From positions 1 through 64,000 of the forward strand of contig JANQEJ010000342.1 of assembly GCA_028278425.1 (NCBI GenBank): 64,000 bases of DNA, given 5' to 3'. The notes below the pieces were generated by a model. The model saw only the letters and a list, made by a program, of their open reading frames with translations, was not told where the DNA came from and did no database searches. Positions within the stretch are counted from its first letter, which is position 1; every line of letters starts with the position of its first letter. This DNA comes from Planctomycetota bacterium. Its GTDB lineage: Bacteria; Planctomycetota; UBA1135; GCA-002686595. The position numbers and the translations under genes are program-made. Shown here piece after piece: positions 1-8,309 of the stretch.

Positions 1-219
1 ATCCTCTGGGGTCGCGAAGCCGCCTCAGGCGCGGGCGCTCCGATTACGCACACGCCGTTCATCTACGTCGACGACCTCGACGCCCACTTCGCACACGCCA
101 AGGCGCACAGCGCCGAGATCATCCAGGACATCCACCAGCTCGGCTTCCGCGCCTACGAAGCCGCCGATCCCGAAGGCAACCGCTGGACCTTCGCCCAGGC
201 CAGCCCGCTGATGCTCTGA
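1..219 (+). CDS. VOC/glyoxalase-family protein, 3' part (5' end outside window)
   Basis: Open frame 1 from base 1 to TGA 217-219; translation ...TPFIYVDDLDAHFAHAKAHSAEIIQDIHQLGFRAYEAADPEGNRWTFAQ has the VOC C-terminal signature DPEGNRWTF. Confidence 0.8.
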   Translation: MLWGREAASGAGAPITHTPFIYVDDLDAHFAHAKAHSAEIIQDIHQLGFRAYEAADPEGNRWTFAQASPLML

Positions 220-239
220 GCCACGAACGTCAGCATGGA

Positions 240-1406
240 TCACGGTGCCGAATCGGAGCCGGTCACGAAGGCCTCGAGCCACTCGATGAGACGCTCGACG
301 AGGCGAGGGTAGGAGTACAAGGCCTCTGCTCGTTCTCGCCCGGCCGTCGCCAATGCGCTACGGCGGGTACCGTCCATCAGGATGCTCCGCACGGCAGCGC
401 CGAGCGCTGCGGGCTCGCGCTCGGTCAACACACCCACATCCGGCGTGATCACGCAGTCTACGCCTCCACCTGAGTAGGCGATGGGAACGGTGCCGCTGGC
501 AAGGGCCTCGACGTAGATGATGCCGAAGTGCTCCTTCTTTTCCGGGGCTGCGATCAGCGCCGTGGCTCCGGAGATCAACCGCACCTTGTCCGCAGAGGAC
601 ACGAAGCCGAGGAACCGGCCACGGTCACCCAGCTTCGGCTCCAACTCCGCACGAAGCTCTCCGTCCCCGATGAAGATCGTCTGTGCGAGCTCTCCGTAGA
701 TCTCCGATGCTGCCACGACGTTCTGGGGCCCCTTCGCGGCAATCAGCGCGCCGGGGCAAATCACGTACGGTTCGTGCAGACCATATACCGTGGCGATGTC
801 ACCGGCCGCGTCGGGTCGGTGCTGCTCCAAGTCGACACCGCAGGGGAGGATCAGGAAGCGCTCCGGAGCGACCTTCGCGAGCGGGCGCACGAGCTCGTCG
901 CGTACGTACTCGGTTGTGACGAGCACCCCATCAGCACGTTCGATGGACTGTCGGATGAGTTCCCACACTCGGTCGTCATAGCCCCCGTCGTGCCGCGGCT
1001 CGATCCCGGTGCCGTGCAGAAACAGGACATAGGGCTTTGCGCGACTGCGCGCGACCCGACACGTGGCGATCGCGGTCAAGTTTGCATGGTGGCCGATCAC
1101 GATGTCGACGTCGTCGACGAACTCCTCGAGGGCCCGCTCGTAGTCCTCCACATAGGGGTAGACCTCTTCATAGGACATCGTCGACACAGGGCGTTGGTGC
1201 TCGCCCGCCGACGGAAGCGACTCGTGCACGGGAAGGACCGGCGAGTGCAAGCGAACGTCATGGTTGACGGCTCCCTCAACTCCGTCGCCGACGCCGGGAT
1301 GAGCGAAGTGGACGCGGTGGCCCGCAGCAACGAGATGGCGAGCATGTTCGCGCGCCACCTCCCCGCTGCCACGACCGCTGTTCAGGAGCAGGATTGCGAT
1401 ATTCAT
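240..1406 (-). CDS. Glycosyltransferase family 4 (group 1)
   Basis: ORF 240..1490; internal start MNIAILLLNSGRGSGEVAREHARHLVAAGHRVHFAHPG at 1406; GT4-like HFGIIYVEALASGTVPIAYSGGG. Confidence 0.85.
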   Translation of the reverse strand: MNIAILLLNSGRGSGEVAREHARHLVAAGHRVHFAHPGVGDGVEGAVNHDVRLHSPVLPVHESLPSAGEHQRPVSTMSYEEVYPYVEDYERALEEFVDDVDIVIGHHANLTAIATCRVARSRAKPYVLFLHGTGIEPRHDGGYDDRVWELIRQSIERADGVLVTTEYVRDELVRPLAKVAPERFLILPCGVDLEQHRPDAAGDIATVYGLHEPYVICPGALIAAKGPQNVVAASEIYGELAQTIFIGDGELRAELEPKLGDRGRFLGFVSSADKVRLISGATALIAAPEKKEHFGIIYVEALASGTVPIAYSGGGVDCVITPDVGVLTEREPAALGAAVRSILMDGTRRSALATAGRERAEALYSYPRLVERLIEWLEAFVTGSDSAP

Positions 1407-1952
1407 GTGTCGGACGAGCGCCCGAGCATAGGGCCCGCGCCGCAGGTGGATCCGGACCAACTCCGGTCTCTTCTTTCTATGCGGTTCCAATCGCGGTGGG
1501 CACTCCGCGACCGCTCCCCGCTGTCATCCGGGGAACTTGATATGGCTCGTGGCCGATGGTTCGAACACACTGCGAAGGCGATCCAGCTCGAGGAGCCACG
1601 CCCGAGCTTGGTTCCAACTCGGAACCCCTTGGGTCACCATCTCCTCCGCCCCTTGCGGGGGCCCGCAACCGCTCGCAGGGTGTTGCAAAGTCGGGGCAGT
1701 CAAACGCGTTAGGCGCGCCGAGCGAGCGGAGGAACAAGCGTCGGAGTGTCGAGGCTCGCTCGGACGCGGTCGCACGGACTCGTCTTCTGACCGCCGACCC
1801 TGCACCGACGCACCTCGTCGGGCTGGTACAGGCAGACCGAGGGGATTCTGCGAGGAGTTCATCGCCGGCACACCGCGCTCAACAAAGTCCCCAATCGACA
1901 CACTCTCCCAGGCTAGACGACCACGCCCCGCCATCCATTGAGCGACCCGCGG

Positions 1953-2852
1953 CTAGTACCTCGTGTACAAGTCGAACCAGCCGGCACTCAGAAGTCCGTC
2001 TGTGACGTCAACGGTAGTAACGTAGTTGCTCTCGAAGACCCCATCGTTGTCGGTGTCCTGGAGGACGGTGCAGGGCTGGCCAGGCATGGGGATCTGGTAG
2101 ATGACGTAACGGCGCTCCACGCCGGCCTTCTGAAGGCCCTGAAAGGACTCGGAACCGCTCAGCCCCGCAAGGGTCTGTGGGTCGTAGAGAAGGTTTGCGG
2201 TGTCGGACCCATCGAAGGGCACCTGGTAGAGTTCGTCGTCCGTGTCGGTCAGGATCAGGGCGAAACGACCCTCCGGGTCGATTCGCATCTCAGCAATGCC
2301 CTTCGCTGCGAAGTGCGCTCCCTGATAGACGACGGTCTTCTGGGGCTGGGGTTTGGCGCCCCGCGACGATTGGGGCACGAAGGTCGTGCCGGCAACGTAC
2401 ACCGACGTCTCCGTGACGGCCGTGGGGACACCGATCGAGGTGCCGGACTTGGGATGGGACGAGGCGTACCCACCATCCCACTCCGGGAAGATCCACTCTT
2501 CGATGACGATCGAGCCACGCTGCAATCCCGCCAGGTAGAGCTCGTTCCCGTGTCGCACGCAGGCGGCGAGGACCTCATAAGAAACTGAGTGCTGCTCGTT
2601 GTGAACGTCCCAGTTGCCGAAGGTGGGGTCCTTCTCCGTCGTGTGGATGTCGAGCCCGAGCTCTCCCTCGTAGAAGGTGCAAGATAATTGGAAACCGTCA
2701 TGGGCGAATAGCCCGCGGAGAAGTAGCGGTAGCCCGTGCTTGCTACTCGCGGCAACCGAGGCGGCATCCACGGTTTGGATGTCGGGTTGCTCTGCGCGAC
2801 AAGCGCCAATCAGAACCAGGCCGCCAAGAAGAAGGACTCTAGAAGGTTTCAA
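1953..2852 (-). CDS. Predicted secreted lipoprotein of unknown function
   Basis: MKPSRVLLLGGLVLIGACRAEQ lipobox signal peptide; 299 aa. Confidence 0.7.
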   Translation of the reverse strand: MKPSRVLLLGGLVLIGACRAEQPDIQTVDAASVAASSKHGLPLLLRGLFAHDGFQLSCTFYEGELGLDIHTTEKDPTFGNWDVHNEQHSVSYEVLAACVRHGNELYLAGLQRGSIVIEEWIFPEWDGGYASSHPKSGTSIGVPTAVTETSVYVAGTTFVPQSSRGAKPQPQKTVVYQGAHFAAKGIAEMRIDPEGRFALILTDTDDELYQVPFDGSDTANLLYDPQTLAGLSGSESFQGLQKAGVERRYVIYQIPMPGQPCTVLQDTDNDGVFESNYVTTVDVTDGLLSAGWFDLYTRY

Positions 2853-2855
2853 GGC

Positions 2856-3644
2856 TTACTCTCCTTGGCGGTTTCCGAACTCAGTGTCGGTAGGCATGCC
2901 GACGCCCACCATCCCCGAGCACTGACTCAGCGGCTCGCACCACACGCACGTCGGTGACACGAGATTGCCGTCGGTGTCCACGTCCACATCTGGACAGTCC
3001 CCCGCCTTGGCTTTGTTGGCGGGCTTGTTGGCGACTTCGGCGATCTTCTTGTAGAAGCGGCAGTGAGCGGCCCACCGCGCGCACGTGGCAAGATCGGAGC
3101 CAAGGAGTACGAGGTTCGTCTTCTCCTCCTGAGCATTGCCGCAAGCGCGAGCGGCATCGTCCTGGTACGTCTCCAGGTGGTCGCAAGTGCTGCCACCTCC
3201 CGGTTCTTCGGCTGTCTTGCCCCCGCCTCCTGGGACGTCGCCCGGCGGACAGTGGGTGAGCTCATGCATGAGCAACTCGACCATGACGGCTGTCATGAAG
3301 TCGGCGTTCTCTTGCCACGGACCGGCCATGGCAATCACTCCCGTTCGATCGATACCGGTCCCGATGAGGACGTCTCCAGGCAGGAGGTACGTGCCGGCGG
3401 GCGCATGGCCGGGATTCGCGCGTTCGGTGATCAGCCAACCCGGCACTGCCGGATCTGGGTCCGTCTTGAGGTCAATCCACGAAGAGCTTCCTTGTGGGTT
3501 GCCAAGAGCATCGTTGAGTCGATCTTCGACATTCTGAAGACCGTCTCCGGTAAGCGTATCGCTGAGCGCGTCGGCCCGCGGTACGTTCGCGAGGGCAACG
3601 AGTGCGCTGCTAGCCACCAACAGATCGCGACACAAGGACATCAT
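2856..3644 (-). CDS. Secreted Cys-rich protein with HExxH motif, putative zincin
   Basis: Signal peptide MMSLCRDLLVASSALVALANVPRADA; VELLMHELTHC contains HELTH; at least 8 Cys downstream. Confidence 0.6.
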   Translation of the reverse strand: MMSLCRDLLVASSALVALANVPRADALSDTLTGDGLQNVEDRLNDALGNPQGSSSWIDLKTDPDPAVPGWLITERANPGHAPAGTYLLPGDVLIGTGIDRTGVIAMAGPWQENADFMTAVMVELLMHELTHCPPGDVPGGGGKTAEEPGGGSTCDHLETYQDDAARACGNAQEEKTNLVLLGSDLATCARWAAHCRFYKKIAEVANKPANKAKAGDCPDVDVDTDGNLVSPTCVWCEPLSQCSGMVGVGMPTDTEFGNRQGE

Positions 3645-3949
3645 AGCCTCCTATCAAGAAAACGAACCGCCGGGACTCGGTCGAGGCCCAGGCGCACAGA
3701 GGCGGCGAGCGTACCGCTCAACGGTTGGTGTGCCAAGGCCGTGCTAGCTCCGAGTCGGGCGCCCCAGAGCATCCCGATGAACCGGTCTCTTGCGATCGTG
3801 CGCGCCCACGCCTGAAGGTGCTCAAGGGGCGCGTAGGCGGCGTTCTGACACGGATCCAGTGGTTTGGGGCGCGGTGCCGCTCCGCGAAGCTCGCGCCCGC
3901 AAGAGGGAGGTGCTGCCTCGGACGATCGCGAGCGTCGAGCCACGACATG

Positions 3950-4134
3950 CGATTCGCCAAGCAAACCGGCGTGCTCCTCCGGTAAGAAGAGAGATCCGGC
4001 AACCGCTTTCCCGAACCGGAGAGAGCCATGGAGTCCAGACCCACCCGCCTCCGCCGCGGCGCGGCGGTTTCCTCGCTCCTGATCCTCTCGCTCGCCTCCC
4101 CAGCGGCAGCGGATGGAGAGATCGCTTCACCCGA
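3950..4134. repeat. Direct repeat copy 1: leader plus signal-peptide fragment
   Basis: Shares cgattcg..agcaaaccggcg.gc.cct.cggt.agaag... through tcctcgctcctgatcctctcgctcgc.tcccc... with 5116..5299. Confidence 0.75.
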
Positions 4135-4156
4135 TCGGCCTCGATGCGTTCCGTGA
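4028..4156 (+). pseudogene. Truncated signal-peptide ORF (42 codons), remnant of a secreted-protein gene
   Basis: MESRPTRLRRGAAVSSLLILSLASPAAADGEIASPDRPRCVP*; homologous to the start of the 5193 ORF. Confidence 0.6.
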
Positions 4157-4189
4157 CGACCGCCGTCCGAGGCTCCACGACTGCGCGGA

Positions 4190-5017
4190 TCACGCCATCG
4201 GCGCCCCGCAGTCCTTGCAGAAGCGCGCGTCCGCCTCGTGCCCCTCGCTCGTGCACTCCGGACAGCTCCGGGTCGAGACCCGTCCTCCCACCGCGGTCTC
4301 GACGATCTCGGCGGTGACGATGCCCGTTGGCACGGCGATGACGCTGTAGCCCAGCACCATCACGACCGAGGCCAGCGCCTTGCCCGCGAGCGTTTGGGGC
4401 ACGAGGTCGCCGTAGCCGACCGTCGTCATCGTCACGATCGCCCAGTAGACCGATTGCGGAATGCTGGTGAAGCCGTTCTCCTCGCCCTCGATCAGGTACA
4501 TCGCCGCACCGAGGATCGTGACCAGGATCAGCACCGTGCCCAGGAACACCGTGATCTTGTGGCGGCTGGACATGAGGGCGCGGGACAGCACCCCCGCCTC
4601 GCCGAGGAAGCGTCCGAGCTTGAAGACGCGGAAGATGCGCAGCAAGCGCAGCCCGCGGATGACCAGCAGCGACTCCGCGCCGGGCACGAGCGCGCTGAGG
4701 TAGGTCGGCACGATGGCCAGGAAGTCGACGACGCCGAAGAAGCTCCAGGCGTAGCGGCTCGCCCGGCGGACCGAGATGAGCCGGAGCCCGTATTCGATCG
4801 TGAACAGGATCGTGAACGCCCATTCGGCGACGTCGATCTCAAATCCGTGGCGCTCGCGCAGCGGCGCGACGCTTTCGATCATCACCAAGCTGACGCTGAG
4901 CACGATCGCGATCAGGAGCCCGACGTCGAAGGCCTTGCCGGCCGGCGTGTCGGCCTCGAAGATGATCACGCGCAGGCGCTCGCGCCACGGGGCCCGCGTG
5001 TCGTTCTCGACGGACAT
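4190..5017 (-). CDS. Voltage-gated-type ion channel (K+ channel) with C-terminal zinc-ribbon-like tail
   Basis: Six-TM-like N-terminus, selectivity filter TMTTVGYGDLVPQT, C-terminal CPECTSEGHEADARFCKDCGAPMA. Confidence 0.9.
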   Translation of the reverse strand: MSVENDTRAPWRERLRVIIFEADTPAGKAFDVGLLIAIVLSVSLVMIESVAPLRERHGFEIDVAEWAFTILFTIEYGLRLISVRRASRYAWSFFGVVDFLAIVPTYLSALVPGAESLLVIRGLRLLRIFRVFKLGRFLGEAGVLSRALMSSRHKITVFLGTVLILVTILGAAMYLIEGEENGFTSIPQSVYWAIVTMTTVGYGDLVPQTLAGKALASVVMVLGYSVIAVPTGIVTAEIVETAVGGRVSTRSCPECTSEGHEADARFCKDCGAPMA

Positions 5018-5115
5018 TGACGCTCTCTAGCAGGCGATCCCGAGCGAAGCAAGGGGCACTTGTGCCTACGTGCGGGGCGAGCGCGTCAGGCCGCCGCGCG
5101 GATCCGCGCTCCCGG

Positions 5116-5299
5116 CGATTCGGCGAGCAAACCGGCGCGCACCTGCGGTGAGAAGGTAGGTCCTGCAAGCGCTCCCCCGCCCGGAGAGATCCATGGAGTT
5201 CCTATCCCCCCGCTTCGGCCGCCGCGCGGCGGTCTCCTCGCTCCTGATCCTCTCGCTCGCTTCCCCCGCGCCGGCGGATGGAGAGATCACCTCGCCCGA
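5116..5299. repeat. Direct repeat copy 2: leader plus signal-peptide fragment
   Basis: Same order and orientation as 3950..4134, about 1.17 kb apart, on the other side of the channel gene. Confidence 0.75.
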
Positions 5300-5400
5300 C
5301 TGGCTCCCGACCTTCGGGGGAGCGGCCGGCGTCGGGCACCTCGTCAACGACTTCGTTGTCTTCGACGACGGGTCGGGGGAGAGTCGCGCGTTGGAACACC
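5193..5400 (+). pseudogene. 5' remnant of a secreted beta-propeller-type gene
   Basis: MEFLSPRFGRRAAVSSLLILSLASPAPADGEITSPDWLPTFGGAAGVGHLVNDFVVFDDGSG, then recognisable similarity is lost and the frame runs into the 3' end of the opposing SDR gene. Confidence 0.55.
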
Positions 5401-5497
5401 GGAATGGAGGTGCTTCTGGAACGGGGCGCTCTTTCCCGTGCCGGAGTCCCTTGTGGGATCTCTCGACGAGCGCCGCTGAGGGGCTGCAGGTCCCTCG

Positions 5498-6508
5498 CTA
5501 TCCGTCGGCTTCCTTGTGCTCCCTCAAGAACGCTTCGATCCGTGCCCGCTGCTCCGCGCGCGAGTCGTCGAAGTCGATCTGCGGCTTGCGCATCGTCAGC
5601 AGGAGGACGTCGTCGGCGCTCGGCGAATCGCCGGCCAGGATCTCCTCGACGGCGGCGTCCAGGTGCTCGTCCCAGTGGGGCTGTGCGCCGTCCGCGTCCC
5701 GGACGTCGTAGTGGCGGGCGAGGTCCCAGCACGTCAGGGCCTGCCCGGACCAGGTGTCTACCGCGGGATCGGCGGCCAGCGCCGCGATCACGCGGCCGAC
5801 GAGGAGCGGAGTTTCGGAAAGCGCGAAGTGGGGGTCCTTCTCGATGGCGTCACGCCAGTTGTCCTCGGTGACGCCGAAGTGGTCGAGCACGGCTTCGGAG
5901 CGCAGGAACCCCGGCGTGAGGGCGACGGCCGTGACCGGATGGTCGGCGAGCTCGACGGACATCGCGTACGCCAGCCGGATGGCGGACGTCTTGCAGAGGT
6001 CGTAGAAGAGCTGCCCGCGGTAGCCGCGGAACGCGCCGTCGGTCACCTCGACGACGAGTCCGCCGTCGCCTTCGAGCATCAGCGGCACGCCGTGCCGGCT
6101 CGTGATGACGTGCGTGTGGATCGCGCGCTCCATCATCGTGAAGCCGGTCCGCACGTCGAACTCCCAGAACGGCTTGCCCCACTCGGTCAGGGCGTCGCCG
6201 CCCCAGATGTCGTTGACCAGGACGTCGAGCTTGCCGTGGTCCGCGCGCACTCGCTCGAACAGGCGCTCGACCGCGGCCTCGTCGGTGTGGTCGACGCGCA
6301 CGGCGACGCCGGTGCCGCCGGCGGCCGTGACGAGCTCGGCGGTCTCTTCGATCGTCTCCGGGCGCTTCGGGTCGACGGGGCCCGCGCGGCTGCTGCGCCC
6401 CGTGCAGTACACCGTTGCGCCGGCTTCCCCGAGCGCGCGCGCGATGCCCCGGCCGGCGCCGCGCGTCGCGCCGGCGACGAGAGCGATCTTTCCCGCCAGC
6501 GTCGTCAT
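5498..6508 (-). CDS. SDR-family oxidoreductase
   Basis: MTTLAGKIALVAGATRGAGRGIARALGEAGATVYCTGRSS: Rossmann TGxxxGxG-type motif; 336 aa. Confidence 0.9.
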   Translation of the reverse strand: MTTLAGKIALVAGATRGAGRGIARALGEAGATVYCTGRSSRAGPVDPKRPETIEETAELVTAAGGTGVAVRVDHTDEAAVERLFERVRADHGKLDVLVNDIWGGDALTEWGKPFWEFDVRTGFTMMERAIHTHVITSRHGVPLMLEGDGGLVVEVTDGAFRGYRGQLFYDLCKTSAIRLAYAMSVELADHPVTAVALTPGFLRSEAVLDHFGVTEDNWRDAIEKDPHFALSETPLLVGRVIAALAADPAVDTWSGQALTCWDLARHYDVRDADGAQPHWDEHLDAAVEEILAGDSPSADDVLLLTMRKPQIDFDDSRAEQRARIEAFLREHKEADG

Positions 6509-6529
6509 GGGAGGAGCGTACGGCGTCGC

Positions 6530-7330
6530 TCAGCGCACGGGCAAGTAGACGCGTGCGCCGTTCGCGAACGACACGTCGTCGAGGTGGCCCGCGATGCCCG
6601 TCGTCGAGAGGATCGCGTGCGCGTGGGTTTGCCGCCCGTGGTGGGTGAGGATTCCCGCGGAACGATCGGCGTGGAAACCGACCAGGATCGCGGCCTCGTC
6701 CTTCCCCGCGAACCGCCAGGGCTTCGGTCCGTCGGGCGAGGCGATCGGGCAGGAGCGGTTGAGGACGTGCAAGGAGAGCTCGCTCGCCACACCTTCGACG
6801 CGGAAGGGGAAGGGCGCGGAGACGTCGATGCCTTCGGCCAGGGCGAGCGCTCGGATCGATGCTTCGAGGGCCGCGAGGTCGGACACGCCGGCGAGCGGGT
6901 GCTCGCTCCACTCCGCCACGTCGGCGGCGACGAGGAGCGCGGCCCGATCCCCGTCGGCGGCGGTGCGGGTGCGCACTCCGTCGAGGGAAGTCGCGTCGGA
7001 GACTTGCGCGAGATGGGCCGTTCCGTCGAGGACGGTGATCTCGCCGGCGAGACCCTCCAGAGCTCCGACCGCTACCGTGTGCGGACCCACGACGTCGGCC
7101 AGGTCGACGCGCCCCTCCGTGCGTCCTTCGCGCAGGACGCGGCGCATCTCGCCCCAGTGACGGACGGGGGGCGCCTCCCTGGTTCCCCGTCCGCTCGCCG
7201 GCTCTCCGTAGATCGGATCCCGATCGGGCGGCGGATCCGTGGCGCACGACGACGACAGGAGGAGGAGGAGTGCCGAGCACAGCGCGCGGAGCTGCAGGGC
7301 CATAGGGGCCGGGAGTCTACCGCGTCGCAC
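6530..7330 (-). CDS. Predicted lipoprotein, acetolactate-decarboxylase-like
   Basis: Lipobox LLLLLSSSC; GLAGEITVLDG and THHGRQTHAHAILSTTGIAGHLDDV match the HxH-x10-H zinc-ligand spacing of alpha-acetolactate decarboxylase. Confidence 0.6.
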   Translation of the reverse strand: MRRGRLPAPMALQLRALCSALLLLLSSSCATDPPPDRDPIYGEPASGRGTREAPPVRHWGEMRRVLREGRTEGRVDLADVVGPHTVAVGALEGLAGEITVLDGTAHLAQVSDATSLDGVRTRTAADGDRAALLVAADVAEWSEHPLAGVSDLAALEASIRALALAEGIDVSAPFPFRVEGVASELSLHVLNRSCPIASPDGPKPWRFAGKDEAAILVGFHADRSAGILTHHGRQTHAHAILSTTGIAGHLDDVSFANGARVYLPVR

Positions 7331-7338
7331 GAGCTCCT

Positions 7339-7821
7339 CTACTCGAGCGCCTCGGACCAGACCGCGAGCTCGTTCCCCGACGGATCCCGGAAGTGAAAGC
7401 GCCGCCCGCCCGGGAACTCGAAGGGCTCTTGCACGATGCGGCCGCCCGCGGCCTGCACGGCGCGAACGCTCGCTTCGAGATCGGTCGAGTACAGCACGAC
7501 GAGCGGGCCGCCCTGCTTGACCTCCGCGTCCCGGCGCAGACCGCCGACCTCGCCGCCGCCGCCCTTGATTCCGGCATAGTCGGGACCGTAGTCCCGAAAG
7601 GTCCAGCCGAAGGCTTCGCCGTAGAAGCGCTGCGCCTCGGCCATGTCCAGCACGGTGAGCTCGATGTAGTCGATCGCGTGGTGTCGATGCTTCATCTCAT
7701 AGGTCGCGTCGCTGCTCACGCAAGCGGCTCCGGTCAGAGCGGCGGCCGCCACAAGGGCGCGGAGGGTGGAACGGAGCTTGTCGGGCAAGTGCTGCATCGT
7801 CGTCGCCGTTGGCACGTGCAA
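7339..7821 (-). CDS. VOC-family protein with lipoprotein-like N-terminus
   Basis: N-term TLRALVAAAALTGAAC then VOC domain IDYIELTVLDMAEAQRFYGEAFGWTF...FHFRDPSGNELAVW; alternative start MKHRHH near 7695. Confidence 0.8.
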   Translation of the reverse strand: MHVPTATTMQHLPDKLRSTLRALVAAAALTGAACVSSDATYEMKHRHHAIDYIELTVLDMAEAQRFYGEAFGWTFRDYGPDYAGIKGGGGEVGGLRRDAEVKQGGPLVVLYSTDLEASVRAVQAAGGRIVQEPFEFPGGRRFHFRDPSGNELAVWSEALE

Positions 7822-7881
7822 GGTCGAAACGCTAGCACGACCCTCCTGCCACCGTGTTGTCAGCAGACCGCGGAAAGATCG

Positions 7882-8295
7882 TCAAGCCCCGCCGGTCTCG
7901 AGCCGCGAGGCGAAGTACCAGTGGTGCCCCTCCGGATCGCGCACTCCGTAGCGCCGGTCGCCATACGGCTGATTCGCGGGCTCCTCGATGAGCTCCGCGC
8001 CCGCTTCCCGAGCGCGCGCGCAGTGCGCGTCGACGTCGTCGACGTAAACGTAGAGGCTGCCCATGATCTGGCCCGAGCGCTTCGGGTTGCGGAAGTCCCC
8101 GCCGGGGCAGCCCATCATCACGACGCCGTCCTCCAGCGCCATCTCGGCGTGCTGGACCCTGCCGTCCGGGCCGCGCTGGGTGTGTCGCTCGACGAGCCCG
8201 AGGGCGCGGGCGAGCCAGTCCATCATGGCTCCGACGTCCTCGTAGTAGAGGTAGGGGGAGACGCGGGGATAGCCGGGGGGCGGATTGGGAGACAT
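7882..8295 (-). CDS. VOC/glyoxalase-family protein
   Basis: MSPNPPPGYPRVSPYLYYEDVGAMMDWLARALGL...YGVRDPEGHHWYFA; start at 8295 within longer ORF 7882..8508. Confidence 0.85.
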   Translation of the reverse strand: MSPNPPPGYPRVSPYLYYEDVGAMMDWLARALGLVERHTQRGPDGRVQHAEMALEDGVVMMGCPGGDFRNPKRSGQIMGSLYVYVDDVDAHCARAREAGAELIEEPANQPYGDRRYGVRDPEGHHWYFASRLETGGA

Positions 8296-8309
8296 GCTCG
8301 TGCTCCTCT

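Noticed and set aside
1540-1720. tRNA-like ggttcgaac sequence
   Set aside because: No matching T-stem, anticodon arm or acceptor stem could be folded around it
3641-3964. 107-aa minus ORF (NAAYAPLEHLQAWARTIARDRFIGMLWGARLGA)
   Set aside because: Protein-like in places but no recognised family, no clear RBS, and it overlaps repeat-rich scar DNA; could be a remnant
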